From Asterochloris sp. CNOR1 (lineage: Eukaryota > Chlorophyta > Trebouxiophyceae > Trebouxiales > Trebouxiaceae), in assembly GCA_963969365.1 (NCBI GenBank), contig OZ017758.1:620001-684000 (forward strand): a stretch of DNA of 64,000 nucleotides, given 5' to 3'. Shown here one piece after another: positions 1 to 10,500 of the stretch (positions are counted from its first letter, which is position 1; every line of letters starts with the position of its first letter). The notes under the pieces were generated by a model. The model was not told the origin of the DNA. It worked only from the letters and a program-made list of their open reading frames with translations, and did no database searches. The translations under genes and the position numbers were made by a program.

Positions 1-2482
1 TCTGCCAGCCACGAGGGCTAGATGTGCCCCCTGGGGCTGCCAGGGTTCAGGCAATGGGGCGGGCAGCTCTCTGCAATGATGGCATCTGCTGCAATATGCT
101 GGCAGCATGGTTGCCCACCCTGGCAGGCCTCTTCTTGTAGGCTCCCAACGATGAAGCCCTGCTCAAGCAAGAGCCCCGCATCGAGTTCAGTGGTGAGGAG
201 GGGTATGGGCGCTACCTGGACCTGCACGAGCCGTACCACACCTTCATCAACTCTAAGTTCGGGAGGCAAATGGAGTATGCCGAGTACGTGCGCACGCTGA
301 TGGCCTGGTCCGAGGTGCTGCGTCCCCACCGTCTGAACAAGCCCTACAGGTGACTTCCACAGTGCCGCAATGCACTGCTGATGTGCTTTGCACACCAATG
401 GGAAAGAGTATGCCTCCCCCTTTTGCTGCCAGCCATGACGTCCTTGAGGTGGCTTGAGGTGGCTTGCAGGTCATGCAGATCGTGCGCTGCAGAGTAGGCA
501 TGCTCGGGATGCCCCAAGACGAGAAGTTGAGTGCTTGACATGTCTTCCTGCAGGGATTACCTGCAGTCCTTGCTGGCCTACCTGGAGGGCTTCCATGAGA
601 GGGTCAGCCCCCTCAGCAATCTGGGCGCAACCTACCAGCGCCTGCAGCAGGAGTTCGAAGAGGCCTGGGAGACTGGCCAGCTGGCCGGATGGGAGGACAG
701 GGGCATCGGCAAAGCCAACGGGGAACACCAGGCACCTGTCGTGGACCTGATGGCATTTGACACCGTGGAGGAGCTTGAAACTCTGGGTATGTGCTGCCGC
801 CCCTCGACGCTGGGGGCCACTGCATGCACATTGTGTTGCTCCCACTTTGTAGATGGCAGTCCCAGGGCAGCATGCCATCTGTGACTCCCGCTGCATGCAT
901 ATCCAGGCATGTGCCCCAGCACTGCGTGAGCAGTGAGCAATGGGGCTGGGCGGGTCTCGTCCTGTCTCAATGCTGGAAGACATGTGTCGTGCACCTGTAT
1001 GCTGGAACTACATAGCAGAGCAATGCAAGTCTCCCAGCTTTGTTGATCGGGCTCTGCAGGTGCCGACACGCTGAAGAGCGCCCTGCAAGCACTGGGCTTG
1101 AAATGCGGAGGCACACTGCGGCAGCGAGCGGAGCGTCTCATGCTAACCAAGACCACCCCGCTTGAGCAGCTAGACCAGAAGCTGTTTGTGAAGGGAGCAG
1201 CGCCGCAGGTGAGCTGGTTACATTCCCTGCTGAGGCCTGCACCCTGGCAGGAACTGTGTAGAGCTGGCTGCTACCTGCAACCTGCAGCTGCAATCTGCTG
1301 GCCTGTGAGTGTCAGGCTCAGCAGAGCGAACAGCAGATCCTTTGCCTGCAGGCAGCTCTCTCACAGCAGCAGCGCATCAGGCAATCTGCAGCTGCCAAGG
1401 AGACTGCCCTGCTGGAGATCAAGATTAGCACTCTCTGCGGCGACAAGAACCTGCTGGGCAGAGTCCTTGAAGACACTCAGGGCAACATTGAAAAGAAACA
1501 AGCTCGCAGCTATGAGGAGATGCTGGCAGAGCAGGAGGAGGCTGAGCAGGTAGGCAGGGCAGCACAAACAGCACCAGCACATGCTGCGCAGTTGCTCACA
1601 ACCTCTTCGGCCTCATATTGCCACTCTCCGGCCAGTGTCAGGTAGTGCTCAACATGGCTTGCAGGCAAGGTGAGAGACCACCAGGCAGATGTTGCAGCTC
1701 TCTCTTGGACTTGACTGTGTTCCTTGACCTGCATGCCTTGCATCTCAGCAGAGGCAGCCAATGCCTTGTTGCAGAGGGAAAGTGGCCACAGATGCGTACA
1801 ATGTGTCAAGCATCACAGCAAAGCAGCACCCACAGCGCAACGTCTCACCAAATTGCAGAATGTGTGCTGCTGGCCAGTGCAGAAAGAGAGCGGCTGTGCA
1901 GCAAGCTCTAGCTGCCTGCCTGCTTTGCCTGCAGGAGGCTGGTGCCAGCGACAGCGATGAGGAAGATGACTTCATATACAACCCCCTGAAGCTGCCGTTA
2001 GGCTGGGATGGCAAGCCTATCCCCTACTGGCTCTACAAGCTGCACGGCCTTAACCAGGAATTCACCTGCGAGATCTGTGGCAGCCAGAAATACTGGGGGC
2101 GGCGAGCCTTCGAGCGTCACTTCAGGGAGCAGCGTCATCAGCATGGCATGCGTGCCCTTGGCATCCCCAACACAAAGAATTTCTATGAGGTCACCCAGAT
2201 TGAGGATGCCCAGCGGTTGTGGAAGAACATTCAGGTCAGCTTTCAGCCTTCGCAGTGGCAAGCCCCATCACCCACTTGCATGTCAAGCCATGCTAGTGCT
2301 GCTGAGTGTCCTTTCTGCCTCCATTGTGCATGCCTGGCTGCAACGTGACGTCTTGACCTATGCTGCAGGATCGTGAGAAGCCTGGGCACAAGATTGAGGT
2401 GGATGAGGAGTTTGAAGATGCAGAGGGCAATGTGTACAACAGGAAAACATATGAGGACTTGAAGAGACAGGGCCTCATCTGA
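1..2482 (+). CDS. SF3A3: Splicing factor 3A subunit 3 (SF3a60/Prp9), 5'-truncated by window edge
   Basis: Core subunit of the SF3a complex of U2 snRNP, acting in the nucleus in branch-site recognition. The first visible exon begins near 141 after a TAG acceptor and reads [20 protein letters not shown], the SF3a60 signature. Later exons lie near 555-786 ([13 protein letters not shown]), 1062-1208 with the SAP-like [16 protein letters not shown], 1353-1550 (coiled coil, [13 protein letters not shown]), 1936-2233 and 2370-2482. The fifth carries [20 protein letters not shown] and a matrin-type zinc finger (CEIC...H...H). The protein ends [12 protein letters not shown] and TGA at 2480-2482, matching the end of the human family member. 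The N-terminus lies outside the window. GyrA begins only 117 bp downstream on the same strand. Confidence 0.96.
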
Positions 2483-2598
2483 TTGTTGAACCCCTCAGTC
2501 TGAAGTGCACATATCTGACAGTCAACGCTCGTGCTGTAGGTCAGGCATGCCATAGATCCCGCACGACTTTCATGCCTCATGGCCAGCTGCAGTAGAAG

Positions 2599-5500
2599 AT
2601 GCTGAGGGAGCTCATGAGAGGCACTGCACTGATCAATTCAGCAGCTTGCCATGGAGGCACTCCTCGCTGTTGGCAGCCCAGTGCAGCAGGCTCTCTGACA
2701 CTGTATGCCACATGTCACATGCGCAGCATGCAACGCCTGCATTGCGCTCAACAAGGCGGCAGGCCATGCAGGGTGGCAGGCTTAGCAGGCAAACACACGG
2801 TGGCTGGCATCAGCTCCAATGGGGCCAGCTCAACAGCAGCCGATTCAGCTGCTGACATCGCAGCAGCCAGCAGGGTGGTGGATGAGCAGCTGCATGTTGA
2901 GGCTGAGCGATCATACCTTGCTGTAAGCTCCAGTGCTGTGCACTTGGCAGTCCTCAGTCCTCTGCTGGTGCCAACAAACTCCTCTGCTGTGCAGTACGCC
3001 ATGTCTGTGATTGTGGGTCGTGCCTTGCCAGATGTGCGAGATGGCCTCAAGCCAGTCCACAGGCGTATATTGTTCGCCATGCACGACCTGGGGCTGACGC
3101 ACTCAAGGCCCTTCAGGCAAGCCTTCCCCCTCAGCTTGCCTGCACTGTGCACAGGCCCGCCTTTCGCTGCAGCGCCTGTCTCCACTGCTGCCCCCAGACC
3201 CGGCATGCTGCCCTGCAGAAAGTGTGCCCGCGTGGTGGGCGAGGTGCTGGGCAAGTACCACCCCCATGGCGACACGTCAGTGTACGATGCCCTTGTGCGA
3301 CTAGCCCAGGCTTTCTCCATGAGAGCACCTCTGGTGAGGCTGCCTGGCCGCGCCCACCGCTCATGCCTTGCTTTCAGCCAACCAGACCCCGCTGAGCAGG
3401 CCGTGAACCCTGCGTGCAGATCCAGGGGCATGGAAATTTTGGCTCGGTGGACAATGATCCGCCTGCTGCCATGCGGTACACTGAGTGCCGCCTAGAGGCC
3501 TTCAGCATGGCCAACTACCTGGCCGACCTGGAGGCTGACACTGTGGACTACTCCCCCAATTTTGACAACTCCCAAGTGTGTTCTGCATGCCTGCAGAGCA
3601 TAAGGCATCTAGAGGCCTGCTCTTCATTGCGCGAGTCTGCTCTGATTGAATGCTGCACCACTCTGCTCCCATGCAGCTTGTCTTGACCACACAGGACAGC
3701 AGCTTCCAGAGGCCCCTGTGCCCCGTGATGCAGGAGGAGCCTTCTGTTCTTCCATCCAGGGTGCCGGCCCTGCTTGTCAATGGTTCATCCGGCATTGCAG
3801 TTGGCATTGCCACCAAGATCCCGCCACACAACCTTCAAGAAGTGGTTCATGCTCTTGGGGCACTCATCAAGGATCCCAACATTACTGTGGCCCAGCTGAT
3901 GCAGCACATCCCAGGCCCAGATTTTCCAACGGGTGGGACTTCTGATTGGCATCGCCCTGGCTCAGCATGCTACCTCAGCATGCACTGAAGGCCATGGCCA
4001 GGTGTGGCAGCTCTGCTTTGGCTGAGCTGCAGGCGGCGAACTTTTGCTGTCTGATGGTGTCAGAACTGCCTACCAGGAGGGCAAAGGCAGCATCACTGTC
4101 AGGGGCACGGCCCACATCGAGGACGAGATGCGAGCCCCGCCTGCAAAGTCAGGCGGCAAGCGCAGGGGGTCAGCCGCCAAAAGCCGCACTGGTGCCCAGA
4201 AGCCCCTTGTGATCATTACTGAGCTGCCCTACCAAGTCAACAAGGTGGGACAGCAGGGCTGCAGGTGCACAGCAGCTACAAGATGCCCAGCCTGGGCCGG
4301 GCTGCCCCACCTCCTCTCTGCTGCTGCAGGCTGACCTGGTGGAGTCCATAGCCAGGCTGGTGGACGCTGGCACACTGACAGGCATCTCAGATGTTCGCGA
4401 CGAGAGCGATCGTGAGGGCATGCGGATTGTTGTGGAGGTCAGCCGCAGCTCTGCATGGCCTCAAGCTGTTGCCGCAAGGGCACTCAACAGGCCACCGGTG
4501 CACTGTGCAGGTCCGGCGCACCACGGGCCCCGACGTGGTCTTGAACAACCTGTTCAAGCACACCTCCCTACAGGGGCGCTTTCCCTGCAACATGGTGGCC
4601 TTGGTGCACGGCAACCCTGTGTCACTCACCCTGAAGCAGTTCCTGCAGCACTTCCTGGGGTTCAGGTGCGGCACCTGGCAGCGCCTTGGCCCTGCCTCAG
4701 GCTGCTGTCTTCTACATGCTGCTGTGTGCCCTGCCTGAGCACAGTTGTTTCTCTCATGATGAAGGCGGCTGTACGATCGTGCCCATTGCATGAGCAGCAC
4801 TGTCATTCCAGTCCACACAGCATGTCACAATTTGTGGCTGTCATGCATTTACAGCCCCTGCCTCAGAATGAGCTGCTGTCCTTGCAGATGCCAAGTGGTG
4901 GAGCGGCGGGCGCGGTTTGCCTGCGAGGGCGCCAAGAAGCGCCTGCACCTGGTAGAGGGCTTTCTGAAGGCCATGGCAGCCCTGGACGGGGTCATCAAGG
5001 TCATCCGCGGCGCCCAGGATAGTGCTGACGCTTCTGCTCAGCTGCAGCAGGGCTTCAATCTGAGCAGTGAGCAGGCGGAGGGCGTGCTCAACATGTCGCT
5101 GCGGCGGCTGACCTCCCTGGAAGCGCAGAAGCTGGAGGACGAGGCCCAGAAGCTCAGGGACAGGTCAGCAGCCACCGCCCATGCAATGTCAGCCGCCCGG
5201 TCCGCACCCAGCGACATGATGTCCGCGGAACAGCCCAGCTTACGCTTGGCCAGCCAGCAGCACTGGCTCCACCTGCACTGCAGCAGGCAGTCGTCCCTCC
5301 TCCCCGGCTTGAGGGCTGTTAACCCCCTGGCTGCAGAGAACAGTTGCAGAGAACGGGGGGCCCCAAGTCCCTGTTTGGGGAGCCATGGCGGGCAGGCTGG
5401 CTCGCTAGGTGGCCGCTGCTGCATGGCGTGCAGAGTCTGATGTGTGCTGCTTGCAGGATCACTGACCTGGAGGACTTACTGCAGCAGCGGGGCAGGGTGC

Positions 5501-7707
5501 TACAGATGGTGCATGAGGAGGCGCAGGAGGTTGCGCAGAAGTTTGGCACCCCCCGGCGCACTGCCATCGCAGAGACAGGCAGTGCCACCCAGTTGAGCAA
5601 TGAGGATCTGATCCCCAACCAGCCCAGTCTGATCCTGTTCAGCAGGCGCGGCTACATCAAGCGCATGCCAGGCAACACTTTTGCAGTCCAGCATCGTGGC
5701 GGCAAAGGCAAGCGGCTCACACAGCCAGTCCTGCCTTTGTCCTGGCTTACTTTTGCTTTGCATTGCAGTCCTTGTGTACTCAACACCATGACAGGAACCG
5801 ATGGAGTCGCTTGACTGTCTTTTGGGTGACGCAGGCCAAATCGGTGCTAAGCTGAAGGGCAACGATGTGGTGGAGGACGTGCTGCACGTCATGGACCATG
5901 ACCACGTTCTCTTCTTCACGGCCGACGGTGTGGCAAGGTCCATCCGGGCTCACCAGATCCCACCAGCCAGCCGTACTGCGCTGGGGACTGCCATCACCCA
6001 GGTGGGGACTGCCTGCTGCATACCAGTCTCTGCAAGTGGCAACCTCGGGGTCATGCACCACTGAGACAGTGGCGCATTGCTTTGTGTGCTGGGTGTACCC
6101 ATCACAAGCTGCTGCTGCTTTCGAGCTTGTGCCAGCTGGGCAAAGTCATGACTCAGGTGTGGCCTGCCAGCTGCCATGTCAGGCTGCAGCCACCTGTGCG
6201 CAGCCTGCACTGCTGCTTGCAGGCTCTGGCGCCACATATTGGGTGTCCAAACAGTCTGCCTGCGCTCCATTAGCAGCATCATTGTCGGTGGACAGTCCTG
6301 GTCCTGATGCAGGTGCTGCCCATCAAGAAGGACGACGTCATTGCCGCGATGCTGCCTGTCAGTGACTTCCCTAAGGACAAGTTCCTGGTGCTGTGCACAG
6401 AGAAAGGCGTTGTCAAGAAGACGCCCCTCAGTGCATTTGCAGATGTCCGCTCCAGTGGCATTGCAGCCATCAAGTTAAAGGTGGGTACCTTGACGGCTTT
6501 CTGCTGCTTTGTTGGCCACCTGATCGATGGCAATCCAGTTCTAGATGCCTGACACTGCGACCTTGTGTCTCATGCAGAAAGGAGACCAGCTGCTGTGGGT
6601 GGGCACCTGCACCAGCGGGTGCAGCATTGTCCTGGCCTCCTCAGGAGGCAGGGCCATCCACTTCTGCGCGGATGACGACCAGATCAGGCCCCTTGGCAGA
6701 GCTGCAGCTGGCATCCAGGTATGTCGCACTGTTGGCCGCTCTAATGAGGCCTGCCTGCAGGCGCCATGTTTGTCAAAGTGCCTGCCTTCTGGTAAAGAGT
6801 GCGTCACAATGTGCAGCTGTTGCAATTTTCAACATCAAGTTTTGCTCAGGCAGGCTTTAGGCAGTTGGGGAGAAGCAGCATCGCAGCTGTGGCTTGGCAA
6901 CTGCTAGCCCAGCAGGCAGGCCGCTGTAGGCACAAGCATGATGTCATGACTGGCTGACTTTCTTTGCAGGGCATCAAGCTGGGACGTGGAGAGCGTGTTG
7001 TGGGCATGAGCATGCTGCCAGCTGGGACAGGCCAGGCTGAGGATGTCTCCAGCAGTGGGGACGAGGATGAACATGCAGAGAGAGGGGAGGATGCGGGGGG
7101 TGCTGCCCTGCAGGCCGGCCCCTGGCTGGCACTTGTAACAGAACGCGTGAGCTTCACCAGTTGGTCACTTAGCGATATCACTTCCAGCTGGTCACTGCTT
7201 GTGTCTGACTGTGTGCCTGATCAATACTCTCTCCCTGGTTTTTAGGGTATTGGGAAGCGTCTGCCGGTGGCTGCGCTGCCGCTGCAGCAGCGGGCAGGCA
7301 CAGGCCGCATTGCCATCAAGTTCAAGGAAGGGGACACACTCGCTGCCCTTCACGTGGTGAGCAGAGGCCTAGCAGTATGCTGCTTGCAGCATGTCCTAGT
7401 GCACACAGCAAGAGCATCTACACACGGCTGATGCCTGCAGGTGGGTCTTACTTCAAATGTTGAGGATGAGGAGCTGCTGCTGGGCACCAGCAACGGCCAG
7501 CTGACGCGCATCAGCCTGAAAGATGTTGCCGTCAGAAGTGGCAGGGCCACAAGGGGGGTTCAGCTCATACGACTGGCAGGAGTGGACAAGCTGGTGGCAG
7601 TCACCCCTCTTCAGCAGAGACTAGCAGATGTGTCGCTGGAAGACACCACAGAAGCCAGCATAAATGGCTCTGAAGCAGTAAAGCTCCCTGCTGTGTCAGC
7701 AGCCTGA
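2599..7707 (+). CDS. GYRA: DNA gyrase subunit A, nuclear-encoded and organelle-targeted
   Basis: Breakage-reunion subunit of bacterial-type gyrase, expected in plastid and/or mitochondrion. The ATG at 2599 is followed by about 120 residues poor in acids, suiting a transit peptide. The conserved core then starts at [20 protein letters not shown]. The active-site tyrosine lies in AAMRYTE (exon 3420-3575). The quinolone-region helix reads [11 protein letters not shown], with Thr at the position of E. coli Ser83. The tower and coiled coil (near 4900-5160, 5460-5600) precede a GyrA box, QHRGGKG, near 5690, one residue off the canonical QRRGGKG. The C-terminal beta-pinwheel spans 5850-7707. There are about 15 exons. 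The first intron (3117-3218) is GC-AG. A basic Ser/Ala/Gly/Lys insertion lies near 4125-4200. No GyrB is present in the window. Confidence 0.96.
3117..3218 (+). other. GC-AG intron in GYRA
   Basis: Exon 1 ends ...CCCTTCAG and the intron opens with GCAAGC. It ends CCCTGCAG at 3218, and the next exon starts AAAGTG. This junction alone restores the conserved [19 protein letters not shown] reading (phase 2). No GT donor nearby keeps the frame. CAG|GCAAG is the usual form of a GC-type donor. Confidence 0.85.
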
Positions 7708-7842
7708 CAAAACACTCTTGTGGCAAGTTCAACCCCAGGCGGATTTTGTCATTTCGTTGTGCTGATTCCGTTTGGCTTCCCCTCCCTAGCCCGCCAAAAT
7801 TTTTGCAGCAGCGAACGGTATGTGAGCATCAAACGCCTGCTG

Positions 7843-8780
7843 TCAGATTGGGATTGTCCTTAAGATCTTAACTTCTGTCGTTGGCCTGTCACTCCTGGGA
7901 TCTGTGGCTACGTTGCCCTGTGGGCAGCACACACCATGTGAGAAGGGCTGGGTAGACCTCACAGGGGCCTGTCTGGGCACAGCTTCAGGGCTCACCAGCC
8001 GTTTGACCACACCCATTCCTGAGCAAACCCTGCCAAATATCCTGCACAAGGCACAGATGCTGGGAGCAGTACCTCCAGGTATTTGAGAGAAACAGCAGAT
8101 GCATCACAGCAGCCTTACGTGTGCTTACTGTCCAGCCAGGGCGTGGGAGCCAGGGTGATAAAGAACTGGGAGCCATTTGTGTTGGGCCCTGCATTTGCCA
8201 TGCTCAGGATGCCAGCGCCTGTGTGATGCAGCGCCTGCGTGATCTCTGCAGGCCAAGCTCTGTGTCAACTTCTGCAGCATACTCTGGGAGCAGCGGGCTT
8301 TGTGAGCACTGACCGTCCTCAAACTTGCCCCCCCACGCAGACTCCCCACCCCTGCCTGTCCCAGTGGGGTCCCCCATCTGCAAGCAGCCACCATTGTGTG
8401 ATGCTTGCCCAAAGCCTGGAGCTGTGCTGCTGCCTGCGAGAACTAGGCAGCCAAGCATCCACGAACCTGAATCATGAAGTCAGGGATGACACGGTGCACT
8501 ACGGTGCTGTTGTAATACTGCCTCTTTGCCAACTGCAGGAAATTCTCGCAGGTCTGCACGGGGCAGGCTGTCAGTCTTGGGTGTTGACTGGCAAAACTGA
8601 TGTGAGGAAGCAGCCATCAACCTTGGGCGCATGCTGTGTGTAGAGCTCCACCACCACAGAACCCAAGCTGAACTGAATCTCTACCTGCAGGCAAGTTGCA
8701 TGAGCGCGCAGCTCCTAGAGCAAGCGTCTTGTGCAACCAATGCAAACACCTTCCTGTGGGGCAGGGGACTGCCGGTTCAT
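7843..8780 (-). CDS. CYP18-2: Cyclophilin-type peptidyl-prolyl isomerase, PPIL1/CYP18-2 class
   Basis: Prolyl cis-trans isomerase of the small single-domain class whose plant and animal members (CYP18-2, PPIL1) associate with the spliceosome. Exons in transcript order are about 8684-8622 (ending YTQHAPK), 8553-8467 ([15 protein letters not shown]..., [10 protein letters not shown]), 8377-8314 ([12 protein letters not shown]), 8243-8119 ([28 protein letters not shown]), one ending near 7985 ([15 protein letters not shown]) and the last with [20 protein letters not shown] and the stop at 7843-7845. The catalytic Arg (HRV) and the drug-site Trp (PWLD) are present. A Met replaces the first Gly of the usual IQGGDPTGTG at an exon junction. 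The start exon is uncertain; an ATG at 8780 is possible. The gene converges with GYRA (135 bp between stops). Confidence 0.88.
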
Positions 8781-8789
8781 GTCCGATCT

Positions 8790-10500
8790 GTGAGAAAGCA
8801 GGCCCGTCTCCGGATGTTGACGCTCCTGATGGGGGCACCTGCCCAGTGATGAAGTGGTCAATGTTTGTGTGCTAGTTGGTCTCTGAAGGCTGCCAGTCGG
8901 TGAATGCAGCCTTAAGGGCCCCTAGGCTGGTGGTTAGCGAGAGTATTTCGTAGGTTTGTGCACCATTGACTATCTGACAGTCTGATCTTGTTTCCGTGTC
9001 AGTGAAACATCTCAGCAGATGCAGCAAGCGGAGCTTCATTGAGCACCTCTCAAAAAGTCATAGTGAAGGGTGGGGGACGCTTGCCACGCCATGACGTGAC
9101 AACACTTGAGTTGGTAGTGCAGGTGAGAGCTGCCGAGGCACGCTGGTGCAGACCATGTCAGTACGTGATTGCTGCTTTGCCACTCTTCATGAGTGCAGAC
9201 AGTTCAGCTGGGACAGGCTCACTGATGCACATCTGCAAAAGAGCTGTGACAATGGTCTCAGAGTGGTTGCCAGACACTTGAGCACAGCAGGGTCACATAA
9301 ATGCGGTACAGCAACCTTCAGTGGCAGGCACGGGAGGTGCCACATGCTCTGTGCATGACTCAAAATGGCAATTGCTACTGCAGGAAGTCAAGAGGGGCCC
9401 ACACGATGCCAGCTGCTTGCAGGGCACCCTCTTCAGACAAGTAGAAACTGTGCCAGCAGTTTGTTGTTTTGTGGCTCTGTGCAGATAGACAGGTGGAGGG
9501 CAGTCTCTCTGCCACCAACTCAGCCTGCCCCTGCAGCAGCCATCAGAGAGATAGCCTGGCTGCTGCTATCGGCCAGCTCACTCGGAAAGCAGCTCTGAGC
9601 TGCTGCATTGCGAGCCTTGGTGTGCTCCAAATCTGCTCTGGCAGCACCAGAAGCAGTTGCAGCCTTTGCAGAGCCTGCGTGTGGCATGGGCATATCACCA
9701 TGTGCCAGCTGCGTCGTCCTTATCTGTCTTTCAAGTCTGCCAAAGCTGGACTCCCTGCTTCACAGCTGGAGGCTGCTGGTATCTCAGTGCTGCACTTTTT
9801 CCTGAGCACACTAGCCAGGCATTGCCTCCATGCTACCAGGCCATAGCACCCTGCACCACCTCTCCCTGCAAAGTGTCCCAAGTGCCTCATACTTGCACCT
9901 GAGCACGTGAGGCAGGCTGTGCAAGTGCCCAGTAGGCCCTGCTCAGCCTGGCCTTTGTTGACATTTGGCAGGATGGAGCGATGGCTGGATGGATCTTCAA
10001 TCCACACACAGAGTGGTCCAAGACTGCCAGCCTGCGCTTTTTTATGTGCTCATTGTGCCGCTGCTTGGCACGGCACGCTGCTGGTCCACCACCCTTATGG
10101 GGTGTCCCTGGACCCTTTTGCTGCTGGATGAGTGAGTTGAGCTGAGACCAGCACGAAAGCCACAACATCAAATGTACCTCCATGACCATGTAAATAGCTG
10201 AAACCATGTAAATGTCTTTCATGGTGGCATTTAGAGCAAGCTGGAGCATTGATCAGTGCATGCGATGCAGTGGCCAGGGTCAGAGCATCAAGTCACTGAT
10301 GACACCCCGGAGGATCACGTTGATAAGCCTTGCAGCAGTGCTGTTTGTGTTAAGCCAGGAAAGATGACGAGGCGTTCATTGGATGCAGCTCAGTGTACAT
10401 GTAGGTGACACCACGGTAGGGATAGAACCATCGAGATGGTCACCAGGCAGCATCACCCAAACAAGCTGGTGATTGTGCTGAAGAGGCGTGGTCAGTGGTG
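8790..10500. other. Stretch without a recognisable gene
   Basis: About 1.7 kb between the cyclophilin and the next minus-strand stop codon. All open frames are short, change frame quickly and show no family motif on either strand. It probably holds the cyclophilin promoter and 5' exon plus the long 3' UTR of the minus-strand gene ending at 10501. No tRNA-like fold, simple repeat or transposon end was visible. Confidence 0.5.

Noticed and set aside
2599-7707. Bacterial contamination suggested by the gyrase A gene
   Set aside because: The gene has about 15 exons with eukaryotic splice sites, an N-terminal targeting extension and eukaryotic neighbours, so it is nuclear and of plastid/mitochondrial ancestry.
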